Source: Ectothiorhodospira lacustris
GTDB lineage: Bacteria; Pseudomonadota; Gammaproteobacteria; Ectothiorhodospirales; Ectothiorhodospiraceae
DNA: 64,000 bases
Reading direction: 5' to 3'
Assembly: GCF_022227845.1 (NCBI RefSeq)
Contig: NZ_JAJNQN010000004.1
Location: forward strand, 62,001-126,000
In this document: one piece after another, positions 37,144 to 45,573 of the stretch
Layout: the number at the start of each line of letters is the position of its first letter
Numbering within the stretch: position 1 is the stretch's first letter
Notes under the pieces: generated by a model
Databases searched by the model: none
What the model saw: only the letters and a program-made list of their open reading frames with translations
What the model was told of the DNA's origin: nothing
Position numbers and translations under genes: made by a program

Positions 37144-38841
37144 ATGTACCAACAGGATGAATGGGATCAGGCCCTGCTGCGGGAGCGGGTGGCGGAGTTC
37201 CGCGACCAGACCCGGCGCTTTCTGGCCGGGCAGCTTTCAGAGGACGCCTACCGCCCTCTGCGCCTGATGAACGGCCTCTATGTGCAGCGTCACGCCCCCA
37301 TGCTGCGCGTGGCCATTCCCTATGGCGCCCTGTCCTCGCATCAGTTGCGCGGTCTGGCCCATGTGGCCGAGCACCATGACCGCGGCTATGGACACTTCAC
37401 CACCCGGCAGAATATCCAGTTCAACTGGCTCAAGCTGGAGTCGGTGCCCGATGTGCTGGCCGAGTTGGCCGAGGTGGGGCTGCACGCCATCCAGACCAGC
37501 GGCAACTGCATTCGCAACGTCACCACCGATCCGCTGGCGGGCCTGCTACCGGGCGAGGTGGATGATCCTCGTCCCTGGTGCGAGCTGATCCGGCAATGGG
37601 CCACGCTGAACCCCGAGTTCAGCTTCCTGCCTCGCAAGTTCAAGATCGCCGTCAGCGGTCGGCTGCATGACCGAGCCGCTTGCCGGATTCATGACCTGGG
37701 GCTGGAACTCAAGCAGGATGACCGGGGCCGCCCGGGTTTCCGGGTATGGATCGGCGGCGGCCTGGGTCGTGAACCCCATTTGGCCCAGTGCCTGCGGGAG
37801 TTCCTGCCCGCCGATGACCTCATCGACTATCTGACCGCGGTGCTGCGGGTCTATAACCAGGCCGGGCGCAGGGATCATCTCTATAAGTCCCGCATCAAGA
37901 TCCTGGTCAAGAGTCTGGGTATCGAGGCCTTCTCGGCTCTGGTGGATGCGGCCTGGAAAGACATCATCGAGACCCGTTCGATCTCCGCACTGGCGGCCCT
38001 GGAGCGAATCAAGGCACGATTCGTCGAGCCGGCGCATGATCCCGCGCTGGCCGATGATCGGATCGAACCCGCGCCCACGGGGGCTTTTGCCCGCTGGCTC
38101 CGGTACAACACCCGTGAACACCGGGTGCCCGGGTACCGGGTGGTCTTCATCCTGCTCAAGGGGCTGGAGCGGGCGCCAGGTGATCTGACGGCAGTGGAAA
38201 TGAGGGTGCTGGCCGACCTGGCCGATCAGCAGGGCTTCGGCCTGCTGCAGACCACCTACGATCAGAACCTGCTGCTGCCCCATATCCCGGTGCGGGCCTT
38301 GCGTGAAGTCTGGCAGACCCTGGACATCCTGGGCCTGGCCAACCCCGGCATCGGTACGGTGAATGACCTGATCGCCTGTCCGGGGCTGGATTACTGCAAC
38401 CTGGCCAATGCCGCCACCCTGCCATTGGCGCAGCAGGTCCAGCAACGTTTTCAGGACCTGGACTATCTCCATGATCTGGGAGAAGTCCATCTGAGGATCT
38501 CCGGCTGCATGAATGGATGTGCCCATCACCATCTGGCGGACATTGGTCTGCTGGGCGTGGAAAAGCAGAACGGTTCCTGGTTTCAGTTGCTGCTGGGGGG
38601 CTGCGCCGGGTCGGAGAGCCGCCTGGGGCGCGTGCTCGGACCTGCCCTGCAGGCAGACCAGGTCCCGGACGCCATCGAAACAATACTTGCCCTCTATGCC
38701 GCCCGGCGGCTGCCGGGGGAGCCTTTTGCTGAGGCGGTGCAGCGCATCGGCCTCAAGACTTTCAAGGAAACGGTTTATGAACAACATGATCATTCTCGAC
38801 GGGCAACTCACTACGGATCACTGGCGCACAGTGCAGGGTGA
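37144..38841 (+). CDS. cysI: Assimilatory sulfite reductase, hemoprotein subunit
   Basis: The 565-residue enzyme reduces sulfite to sulfide with siroheme and a [4Fe-4S] cluster. The four ligands are in CPGLDYCNLA (near residue 412) and CMNGCAHH (near 455), the C-x5-C...C-x3-C pattern of the family. The N-terminal half has RVAIPYGALSSHQL and the siroheme-region TTRQNIQFNW. ATG 37144 follows GGGAGACGG; the frame is open upstream. It overlaps the DUF934 gene by 65 bases, the usual pairing in proteobacteria that lack CysJ. Confidence 0.94.
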   Translation: MYQQDEWDQALLRERVAEFRDQTRRFLAGQLSEDAYRPLRLMNGLYVQRHAPMLRVAIPYGALSSHQLRGLAHVAEHHDRGYGHFTTRQNIQFNWLKLESVPDVLAELAEVGLHAIQTSGNCIRNVTTDPLAGLLPGEVDDPRPWCELIRQWATLNPEFSFLPRKFKIAVSGRLHDRAACRIHDLGLELKQDDRGRPGFRVWIGGGLGREPHLAQCLREFLPADDLIDYLTAVLRVYNQAGRRDHLYKSRIKILVKSLGIEAFSALVDAAWKDIIETRSISALAALERIKARFVEPAHDPALADDRIEPAPTGAFARWLRYNTREHRVPGYRVVFILLKGLERAPGDLTAVEMRVLADLADQQGFGLLQTTYDQNLLLPHIPVRALREVWQTLDILGLANPGIGTVNDLIACPGLDYCNLANAATLPLAQQVQQRFQDLDYLHDLGEVHLRISGCMNGCAHHHLADIGLLGVEKQNGSWFQLLLGGCAGSESRLGRVLGPALQADQVPDAIETILALYAARRLPGEPFAEAVQRIGLKTFKETVYEQHDHSRRATHYGSLAHSAG

Positions 38842-39253
38842 CCAATCCCTGCCGCCGGAAGGCGACCTGCTGTTCGGCCACGATCGCTTCGTCGCCAACG
38901 CCCTGTTCTATTCCCAGCGCCCCGGTGGGCTGGGCGTGATCCTACAACCGGAAGACAGCCTGGAGCCGATCCTGCCGTGGCTCGATCGATTGGACCTGAT
39001 CAGCCTGCACTTTCCCCGGGTGGCGGACGGCCGGCATTACAGCACGGCCCGGTTGCTGCGTACCCGGCACGGCTATCAGGGAGAGCTCAGGGCGACCGGC
39101 GAGGTCTATCGGGATCAGCTGGACTTCATGCGTCGGGTGGGTTTCAACGCCTTTCTCCTGCCCGAGACTGAAGATCTTCAGACCGTGTTGAACGGTGCGA
39201 CGCCTCCGCGGGCCTATCCGGATCTGCAATACGACCTGCTCAGAACGGCGTAG
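38777..39253 (+). CDS. DUF934 family protein linked to sulfite reduction
   Basis: The 158-residue protein is of the DUF934 family, which is regularly encoded directly after cysI and thought to assist sulfite reduction. LPPEGDLLFGHDRFV near the start and MRRVGFNAFLLPE near the C-terminus are typical. It has no cofactor motif. Its ATG at 38777 lies within the end of cysI in another frame. Confidence 0.87.
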   Translation: MNNMIILDGQLTTDHWRTVQGDQSLPPEGDLLFGHDRFVANALFYSQRPGGLGVILQPEDSLEPILPWLDRLDLISLHFPRVADGRHYSTARLLRTRHGYQGELRATGEVYRDQLDFMRRVGFNAFLLPETEDLQTVLNGATPPRAYPDLQYDLLRTA

Positions 39254-39441
39254 GCCGGTTCCGTACTCCACAGGGTAATGCTGCGGCCGTGGACAGTCCT
39301 CCCGAGCCTGTATTTCAGGAACCTGGTGGGACAAGGATGTTCCAACGTGTATCGAGCCCTGGTCAGGTATCGTTCAGGTCATCTGGTCTATCCTCCTGCG
39401 GGAGCCTGAACCTATCTGGACAAGATCCCTGGAGCATCATC

Positions 39442-39903
39442 ATGTCAACTCTGAGCAAGATCAGTATTGCCGCGATCATGGGCGCGGCTGTCCTCGTCAG
39501 CGGCTGCGCGACGGGACCGACCCAGGAGCAGACCGGTACCGTCGTGGGTGGTGCCCTGGGCGGTATTCTGGGCAGTCAGATCGGTGCCGGTAGCGGTCGT
39601 ACTGCTGCCATCATCGCCGGTACGCTGGCGGGTGCGGTTATCGGTGGTTCCGTGGGGCGGACCATGGATGACGTGGACCGCATGAATGTTTCCCGAGCCC
39701 TGGAGAGCTCCCCTGACCATCGTCCGGTGGCCTGGCGAAACCCGAACACCGGCCATAGTTTCCAGGCCACCCCCACGCGCACCTACCAGGCCTCGGGCCA
39801 GGACTGCCGGGAATATACCGTCGTCGGCAATATCGAAGGTTCACGGGAAACCATTACCGGCGTGGCCTGCCGGGATGCCCAAGGGCGCTGGATCAATCAG
39901 TAA
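39442..39903 (+). CDS. Glycine-zipper outer-membrane lipoprotein (17 kDa antigen-like)
   Basis: The 153-residue protein has a lipoprotein signal peptide with lipobox VSGC at residue ~22. GTVVGGALGGILGSQIGAGSGRTAAIIAGTLAGAVIGGSVG is a glycine-zipper two-helix segment (residues ~32-74). The C-terminal part with DCREYTVVG and the ending DAQGRWI resembles the surface-antigen domain of RT0821/Lpp0805-type proteins. The role is probably envelope integrity; no specific function is known. Confidence 0.85.
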   Translation: MSTLSKISIAAIMGAAVLVSGCATGPTQEQTGTVVGGALGGILGSQIGAGSGRTAAIIAGTLAGAVIGGSVGRTMDDVDRMNVSRALESSPDHRPVAWRNPNTGHSFQATPTRTYQASGQDCREYTVVGNIEGSRETITGVACRDAQGRWINQ

Positions 39904-39943
39904 TCCATTCAATCGATGACCGCGGCCGGTCTGGAGTTCAACC

Positions 39944-40546
39944 ATGTATTCTGTCAGGGGTGTTCTGTCTGTCAGGGGTGTTCTGAATGAGTCATTCCCG
40001 CGCAGGCGGGAATCCAGTCGCGGATCGCAAACCCGGGACTCCCGCCTGCGTCGGCGCGGGAATGAACTAAGGGGACATGTTCCGTATTTTCTGAAGCGCG
40101 TTCTGACGTTGTCCCTGTTGACTGCCACCCTTGCCCTGGGTTGGGCCCAGGCGGAAGGGGTGGCCATTACCGTCTACAAGGACCCCGACTGCGGTTGCTG
40201 TACCCTGTGGGAACGGCACCTGGAGGCCAACGGCTTCAGAGTGGACAGCCGGGAGACCCGCGCCATGGGGCTGGTCAAGGCCCAGGTGGGGCTGCCGCGA
40301 GACATGGCCTCCTGCCACACCGCCATCGTGGATGGCGTGATCGTGGAGGGGCACGTCCCGGCCGAGGTGGTGCATCGTTTTCTGGCCGAGCGTCCGGCAG
40401 GGGCGGTGGGCATCGCCGCGCCGGGCATGCCGCTGGGCTCTCCGGGGATGGAAATGCCCGATGGCCGGACCCAGCCCTATGACGTCATGGCCTTCGACGC
40501 CTCGGGGCGCAGCTGGGTCTACAGTTCCCATAACGACGATCAGTAG
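39944..40546 (+). CDS. DUF411 metal-binding-like periplasmic protein
   Basis: The conserved part, from about residue 70, is DUF411: VYKDPDCGCCTLWERHLEANGF with the CxCC cluster, then PRDMASCHTAIVDGVIVEGHVPAEVVHRFL. A signal peptide, LKRVLTLSLLTATLALGWAQA, lies at residues ~51-71. The first ~45 codons of the ATG frame translate a copy of the dispersed inverted repeat (39985-40065), so the true start is uncertain and may be a non-ATG codon next to the signal peptide. Such proteins are often linked to copper handling, which is only family knowledge here. Confidence 0.75.
   Translation: MYSVRGVLSVRGVLNESFPRRRESSRGSQTRDSRLRRRGNELRGHVPYFLKRVLTLSLLTATLALGWAQAEGVAITVYKDPDCGCCTLWERHLEANGFRVDSRETRAMGLVKAQVGLPRDMASCHTAIVDGVIVEGHVPAEVVHRFLAERPAGAVGIAAPGMPLGSPGMEMPDGRTQPYDVMAFDASGRSWVYSSHNDDQ
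39985..40065. repeat. Dispersed inverted repeat inside the 5' end of the DUF411 frame
   Basis: gtcattcccgcgcaggcggg and, 40 bases on, actcccgcctgcgtcggcgc with cgggaatgaac form an inverted pair of the same element seen in intergenic gaps elsewhere in the window. Just upstream, 'ctgtcaggggtgttctg' occurs twice in direct repeat (39950-39985). Confidence 0.7.
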
Positions 40547-40563
40547 TCGCCCCCCCCCCCAAC

Positions 40564-41280
40564 TCATACATGCTCATGCAACCCGCACTCGCGCTTCAGG
40601 CCGAAGAACCGCATCTGTGACGGGTCATCGATCTCATGTACCGAGCGCGTGGTATGGACATCACCGATGGACAGATAGCCCTCGTGCCACAGCGGGTGAT
40701 AGGGCAGTTCATGCCGGGTCAGATAGCGGTGCACATCCCGGTCGGTCCATTCGATGATGGGATGGATCTTCAGGCGTCCATTCTGTGATGCCGCCACGTC
40801 GAGCTGTGCCCGGGATGCCGACTGCTGCCGACGCAGCCCGGCGAACCAAGCCTGTGCCCCCAGTTCATTGAGCGCTCGCTGCATGGGCTCCACCTTGTTA
40901 ATCCGGTTGTAGCGTTCAATCCCCTCCACACCCTGCTCCCACAGCTTGCCGTAGCGCGCCTCCTGCCAGTGCGGGGAAAGTGGGGAACGGTACACATGCA
41001 GGTTCAGGTTAAGGCGCGAAGACAACTCGTCCACAAACCGGTAGGTTTCCGGAAAGAGATGGCCGGTATCCACCAGGATCACCGGGATATCAGGTTGTTC
41101 ACGGGTGACCAGATGCAGCATCACCGCAGCCTGTGCACCGAAACTGGAACTGAGCACGACCTGCTCTCCAAAGTGCTCCAGTCCCCAGCGTACCCGGGCC
41201 TGGGCATCCTGGGATGCCAGCTTGCGGTTGATGCTAGCCAGGGTTTCGTGGTCGTGCCGTTCAATGGCCTGTGGTGACAT
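40564..41280 (-). CDS. cysH: Phosphoadenylyl-sulfate (PAPS) reductase
   Basis: The 238-residue enzyme reduces PAPS to sulfite with thioredoxin. [34 protein letters not shown] and [14 protein letters not shown] are PAPS-reductase motifs, and the C-terminal ECGLHE carries the catalytic cysteine. The paired cysteines of APS reductases are absent, so PAPS is the likely substrate. ATG 41280 is preceded by GGAGGAAT; the frame is open further upstream. It converges with the DUF411 gene and complements cysI. Confidence 0.95.
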   Translation of the reverse strand: MSPQAIERHDHETLASINRKLASQDAQARVRWGLEHFGEQVVLSSSFGAQAAVMLHLVTREQPDIPVILVDTGHLFPETYRFVDELSSRLNLNLHVYRSPLSPHWQEARYGKLWEQGVEGIERYNRINKVEPMQRALNELGAQAWFAGLRRQQSASRAQLDVAASQNGRLKIHPIIEWTDRDVHRYLTRHELPYHPLWHEGYLSIGDVHTTRSVHEIDDPSQMRFFGLKRECGLHEHV

Positions 41281-41385
41281 GCCGTATTCCTCCATTCGTC
41301 GTTGGAGGTACCTTAGCAAGGATTGCGGATGGTCAAAAAAGAATAAAATGTAACTTATCGATTCGTTTTTGATATTTATGGCGGT

Positions 41386-43278
41386 CTAGCCGGCCAGCCG
41401 CAGGGCCCGGAGTTGGGCTGTCTTCTTGTGTTGATGGGCCTGCATCCGCACCAGGATGCTGTCCAAGGTCTGAAGGGCGTCCAGGATATAGGGACCCTTG
41501 TTGAGCATGACGCATTCGGCCCGTCCCGCCATGGCGGCATCCGTCAGTTCCGGCCGCGAGATCAGGCCTTCCTTGGCCAAGCTCTCCAGTACCTGGGTGG
41601 CCCAGATCACCGGTACATGGGCCGCCTCACAGAGCCACAGGATCTCTTCTTGTATCTCCGCCAGGCGTTCACCACCGATCTCCACCGCCAGATCTCCCCG
41701 CGCGATCATGACCCCCAAGCGGTGACGCCCCAGGGTGGCCAGGATGATCTCCGGCAGGTTCTCCACCGCCCGGCAGGTCTCGATCTTGGCCACGATCCCC
41801 AGGTCCGAGCCTCCTCGCCGAGCCAGTTCATCCATGAGCAGGACCATGTCCTCCCGGGATTCGACGAAGGAATAGCCTACCAGGTCCGCGTGGGCCACCA
41901 CGAAATCGAGATGTTCGAGATCCTGCGGACTCAAACCGGGCAGGTTCAGTGAGGCGCTGGGGAAATTGATGCCTCTGTCCGGCCGTAGACGGTGCCCCTG
42001 AGGACGGCAGTGGGTAATGCGGATCATGACACCATCGTCAGTGAGATGATCCACCGTGCCGCCGATCTTGCCGTCATCGATCCAGACTTTTTGCCCCGGC
42101 GCCAGGGCCGCCAGTGCCTTGGGCGTGGTACAGGCAATGTGTGCGGGCAGCAGGCATTGCCCGCTGTCGTCCACCGTTGCCGGTTGCCCCGGGGTCTGGC
42201 TGCGGGTCAGATACAACAGATCATCTTTGAACAGGCGGATCGTGACGGGTTCCAACTCAGGCCAGACCAGTTGCAGTGTCTGTATCTCCTGCCAATGTCC
42301 CATCTCATCCGGCCGTTCATGGATGAATCGGGTGCTGTTGGTGAAATAGGCGCTGCGGTCCAGGGTGGCCAGCCGGCCGCCGTGGTCCAGTGTTTCCATG
42401 ATGTTCAGCCTGCGTCTCTTGCCCCGGGTATCCTCGAAGACCAGCCGATCGCCGACCTGCATGCGTTCCAGGCATGGGCTCGGTAGCAGATATTGGTAGA
42501 CCCCCTCACCGGCAGCAGTCATGGGTGTCGCATTCGCGGGCGTCAGGATGACCTGCGCCGGCTGTACCATCCTGCCGAGCAGGTTGCGTCGTGGTTTGAC
42601 ATGGGAAACCGGCGGGCGGTGGGCCAGAGGGCCGGTGCGCAGTTTGTGGCCCGCCAGATCCATCAGGATCGTACAGCGGGTATTCAGCCTTTGCTCTGCG
42701 GACCGCAGGTGTCGAATCATGGCGGACCATGCCTCCGGATCATCATGGGCGCAGTTGATGCGAGCACAGTCCATGCCGGTTTCCATCAGCTTGAGTACCA
42801 GATCCTCATGCAAGGCAGCTTCCCTGGGCAATGTGACCATGATGCGCACATTCCTTCCGGTAGGTGGGGTCCCGAACAAATGGTCCGCATTCTCCTTCAG
42901 GGTGTATAGACCACGGTCGAAATCGATACCGGTGGGTTCCGGATCGGCTTCATGGCTGCGATGGGTAAGCCGGGTCAGTACCCGCAGCACCTGATTGATG
43001 CTGGCCATGACATGGGCCTCGGTGCGTCCCAGGGAAGAGAGTCCCTGTCTTGTCAGGCTCATCTGCAGGGGCCTCAGATCCATGGCCCTCAATGCCAGAT
43101 ACTGGGCCAGATTGCGGGCGGAAAATGGAATGATGTCCGGGCAGTCGGGATGAGATTTTTTCAGCCGCCGTTCGGCGCCGGAAACCACCTCGTTCCTGAG
43201 CTTGAGCATGGCATCCGTCAACGTATTCAGATCTGCCGGTGATGTATCCGGGGTTACCGGGGCAGGGTGCTGAGTCAT
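41386..43278 (-). CDS. Pyruvate-kinase-like protein with N-terminal extension
   Basis: The 630-residue product has pyruvate kinase motifs: CTILMDLAGHKLRTG (MDLxGPK-like), VWIDDGKIGGTV, IVAKIETCRAVENLPEI and VMIARGDLAVEIGGERL, then IWATQVLESL. An N-terminal region of ~130 residues (ARNLAQYLALRAMDLRPLQMSLTRQGLSSL) has no counterpart in standard enzymes. The usual SGETAxG loop reads LNKGPYI, and the regulatory C-terminal domain is missing. It belongs to a divergent long pyruvate-kinase group; activity is likely but regulation must differ. The start is uncertain: ATG 43278 was taken without a clear ribosome binding site. Confidence 0.8.
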   Translation of the reverse strand: MTQHPAPVTPDTSPADLNTLTDAMLKLRNEVVSGAERRLKKSHPDCPDIIPFSARNLAQYLALRAMDLRPLQMSLTRQGLSSLGRTEAHVMASINQVLRVLTRLTHRSHEADPEPTGIDFDRGLYTLKENADHLFGTPPTGRNVRIMVTLPREAALHEDLVLKLMETGMDCARINCAHDDPEAWSAMIRHLRSAEQRLNTRCTILMDLAGHKLRTGPLAHRPPVSHVKPRRNLLGRMVQPAQVILTPANATPMTAAGEGVYQYLLPSPCLERMQVGDRLVFEDTRGKRRRLNIMETLDHGGRLATLDRSAYFTNSTRFIHERPDEMGHWQEIQTLQLVWPELEPVTIRLFKDDLLYLTRSQTPGQPATVDDSGQCLLPAHIACTTPKALAALAPGQKVWIDDGKIGGTVDHLTDDGVMIRITHCRPQGHRLRPDRGINFPSASLNLPGLSPQDLEHLDFVVAHADLVGYSFVESREDMVLLMDELARRGGSDLGIVAKIETCRAVENLPEIILATLGRHRLGVMIARGDLAVEIGGERLAEIQEEILWLCEAAHVPVIWATQVLESLAKEGLISRPELTDAAMAGRAECVMLNKGPYILDALQTLDSILVRMQAHQHKKTAQLRALRLAG

Positions 43279-43470
43279 GGGCAGGGAACCTGTATCGCAC
43301 GCGGCCATTTCCACGCATCTCACCATGAATACCACGTAAGAGTGACAGGCCTGTGAACTTCCTCGGGACTGTTGCCCTGTCAGCAAATTGTCATCATGGA
43401 TGCTTAGCATAAACGCGTTTTGCTCATTGAATTCCATGTAGACAACGGCTGATTTTGAGGAACGATTGCA

Positions 43471-44091
43471 ATGAAACAAAAATTTCCCCTCCTGCTGGCG
43501 GGCCTTGTACTGGTGATGGGCGTTGCCGGTTGCCAGACCGCACCGGAAAAGTCTCCGACTGCTCAGGTCACGCTGCAACAGGCTGAAATGAATGGCCCGT
43601 TTGATCGTGCCGGATTCCGGGTTGAAGAGTCGGATGGCCGTCTGTGGGTGCTCAAGCCGGGTCAGGAAAAGAGCAGCAACCATGTGGCCTTGATCGGCGC
43701 AGGTCCTCAGGGGATGACGGTGCGTGCCGTGGACCGGGACACCGCATTGGAATATTTGGCCGCCAGGCCCGGATTCAATGTGGAAGTGCAGGATGGTCGT
43801 CTGTGGGTGCTCAAGCCGGGTCAGGAGAAGAGTGGCAATCATGTGGCCTTGATCGGTGCCGGCCCTCATGGGATGACTTTGCGCGCTCTGGACCGGGACA
43901 CCGCGTTGGAATATCTGGGAACCAAGCCGGGTTTCCAGGCGAAGGCGAAGGATGGTCGTCTATGGGTGCTCAAGCCGGGTCAGGAGAAGAGTGGTAATCA
44001 TGTAGCCCGTATTGGCGTTGGTCCATTGAGCAGTACTGTCCGTGCAGTTGATGCAGAAACCATGGAAGAGTACCTGTCCGTCCAGAATTGA
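43471..44091 (+). CDS. Lipoprotein built of three 53-residue repeats
   Basis: The 206-residue protein has a signal peptide with lipobox VAGC near residue 21. Three tandem repeats follow with a period of exactly 159 bases; each contains DGRLWVLKPGQEKS, then NHVALIGAGP and a RAxDRDTALEYL-like end. The third copy is more divergent in its second half. GAGGAACG precedes the ATG. It is not recognised as a known family. A decayed copy of its 3' end lies at 45195-45327. It may be a surface or periplasmic protein connected with the neighbouring island. Confidence 0.8.
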   Translation: MKQKFPLLLAGLVLVMGVAGCQTAPEKSPTAQVTLQQAEMNGPFDRAGFRVEESDGRLWVLKPGQEKSSNHVALIGAGPQGMTVRAVDRDTALEYLAARPGFNVEVQDGRLWVLKPGQEKSGNHVALIGAGPHGMTLRALDRDTALEYLGTKPGFQAKAKDGRLWVLKPGQEKSGNHVARIGVGPLSSTVRAVDAETMEEYLSVQN

Positions 44092-44115
44092 CTCAGAAGT
44101 TCAAGCAGGTAACGA

Positions 44116-44155
44116 GAAGCACTCTGAAATGAATTTCAGAGTGCTTCTTTTTTTG
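44116..44155 (+). terminator. Strong terminator after the repeat lipoprotein
   Basis: A 15-base perfect inverted repeat (gaagcactctgaaat at 44116-44130 and its inverse at 44133-44147) with a two-base centre is followed by a T tract. Because the stem is symmetric it could also serve the converging gene at 44328-45179, although a matching T tract exists only on the plus strand. Confidence 0.88.
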
Positions 44156-44327
44156 TGCTCCATTTCAGCTTTGTCGTTTTATGTGGAAGCCGGCCTGTCT
44201 GCTGAAGAAATTGATAAGGCATGCTCTGAATGCGTCCCGTCCATTCATAGACTGGAAATTCCGGACTCCCACTTGTGTGGGCGTGACGGCAGGGGAATTT
44301 CTTGATGTTTTATGCTTAGTGATAGTT

Positions 44328-45179
44328 TTATCCATTTCCTTTGCTCTTTGGTAGGCCATCAAAAAGGGTTTTCCGGATAACAGTTCCGGGGACAGTTCGC
44401 TCCCATCTGCCGTTTGGGTGGCGTATCCAGTTGGGTTTTTTGGGTAGTTTTGTAGTATCGAGCAGCAGAGGTAATCTATCTGTGGACCCGAATTGACTGT
44501 CCCCGTCTTCGCTTCGGTTCATGAAGCGTACTATATATCTATATATAGCCTCGGCTTCAGCTGATTCATAATGATGGATGGATGGTTCTGATAGCTGTTT
44601 GAGTTTTCTTCTTCCATACGGAGATGGTATTCGCTCACTGGCAGCATCGAACGGTGGAGGCATTATGGTGATTCTTGTGTGAGAGTACTCGTGTGGTCTG
44701 TAAACATAGTTTTCGTCATATATATAAAATGATGTGTCAGCCCACTTTATTGTGTCACATTTATTTCCAAGGCCTGCTGGGATATGTGTTATTTGGTTTT
44801 TTCTGTCAAAAATAATAAATCTATTTGCGGGGATTCTCCTTGATGTGATGAACAGGGCGATTGCAAGTGGCGTTAGCAGAATCCACTCGATATCTATGTT
44901 TGAGAAGCTCGATGCGATAAATCTGGCTGTATCTGCAATTGCCAGCACAATTATTGTAAATCCTATTGCTGCTGGTATTGTTGACAAGTTGAAGTAGCCA
45001 TATATCAGCAGATCTTCAGTCTGTATTGCTGTTCCTTTCCAGTGTGTGATATGCGTGCCGCATGTGGTTTTTGTATTTCCAGTTAAGACGCTTTCATCAT
45101 GATTTCTTGATATTTTTATGTGTGATGGTGTTTTTAATTCTACCACTGGTGATTTGATAAGGGTTCTTATTACGGGCAT
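44328..45179 (-). CDS. Two-helix membrane protein, probable immunity protein (DUF6708-like), copy 1
   Basis: The 283-residue protein has two adjacent membrane helices near residues 65-115 and then a soluble domain with NRFIIFDRKNQITHIPAGLG and WADTSFYIYDENYV, a pattern like the DUF6708 proteins found beside secreted effectors. The DNA is AT-rich compared with the flanks. Its last ~40 residues, KLPKKPNWIRHPNGRWERTV to the end, are almost identical to those of the next gene (45574-46461). It lies behind the large PAAR effector on the same strand. An immunity role is inferred from context and topology. Confidence 0.65.
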   Translation of the reverse strand: MPVIRTLIKSPVVELKTPSHIKISRNHDESVLTGNTKTTCGTHITHWKGTAIQTEDLLIYGYFNLSTIPAAIGFTIIVLAIADTARFIASSFSNIDIEWILLTPLAIALFITSRRIPANRFIIFDRKNQITHIPAGLGNKCDTIKWADTSFYIYDENYVYRPHEYSHTRITIMPPPFDAASERIPSPYGRRKLKQLSEPSIHHYESAEAEAIYRYIVRFMNRSEDGDSQFGSTDRLPLLLDTTKLPKKPNWIRHPNGRWERTVPGTVIRKTLFDGLPKSKGNG

Positions 45180-45194
45180 CGGAATACTTGGGAG

Positions 45195-45327
45195 CTAAGC
45201 CTGAAACCCAGGTTTGCTGAAGTCTGGGCAGGAGAATAGTGGTAACCACGTCGCGTGGATCAGTATCGATTTATTGAGTAGCGCCGTCGGTGCAGTGGAT
45301 ATACAAATCATGGGAGGCGGAAGTTAA
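45195..45327 (+). pseudogene. Decayed copy of the 3' end of the repeat lipoprotein
   Basis: The segment containing tctgggcaggagaatagtgg and gtggatatacaaatcatggg lines up with the third repeat of the lipoprotein at 43960-44075 (ccgggtcaggagaagagtgg, gttgatgcagaaaccatgg), with frame-breaking changes. It marks the left border of the duplicated immunity-gene segment. Confidence 0.7.
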
Positions 45328-45573
45328 AGTGGCTCGATGAGAAACACTCTTAAAAGAATTTCAGAGTGTTTCTTTTTTCTCTATTTTAACGCCATAATTT
45401 TATGTGGAAGCTGGCCTGACTGCTGAAAACATTGATCAGGTTTGTTCTGGATGCATCCCGTCCGTCATTCCCGCGGAAGCGGGAATCCATTCATGGACTG
45501 GAAATTCCGGACTCCCGCTTGTGTGGGCGTGACGGCAGGAGAATTTATTGGTGTTTTATGTTTGGTGATGGCT
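45328..45573. repeat. Second copy of the lipoprotein-immunity spacer, with terminator and inverted repeat
   Basis: This stretch is a diverged duplicate of 44092-44330. It includes an imperfect copy of the terminator (actcttaaaagaatttcagagtgtttctttttt, 45345-45378), the shared 'ttttatgtggaagctggcctg', and an inverted-repeat pair (gtcattcccgcggaagcggg at 45462 and actcccgcttgtgtgggcgt at 45510). No gene is present. Confidence 0.75.

Noticed and set aside
43279-43869. Upstream in-frame extension of the pyruvate-kinase-like gene (197 codons)
   Set aside because: It would run antisense through the repeat lipoprotein gene, and the extra residues mirror that gene's repeats.
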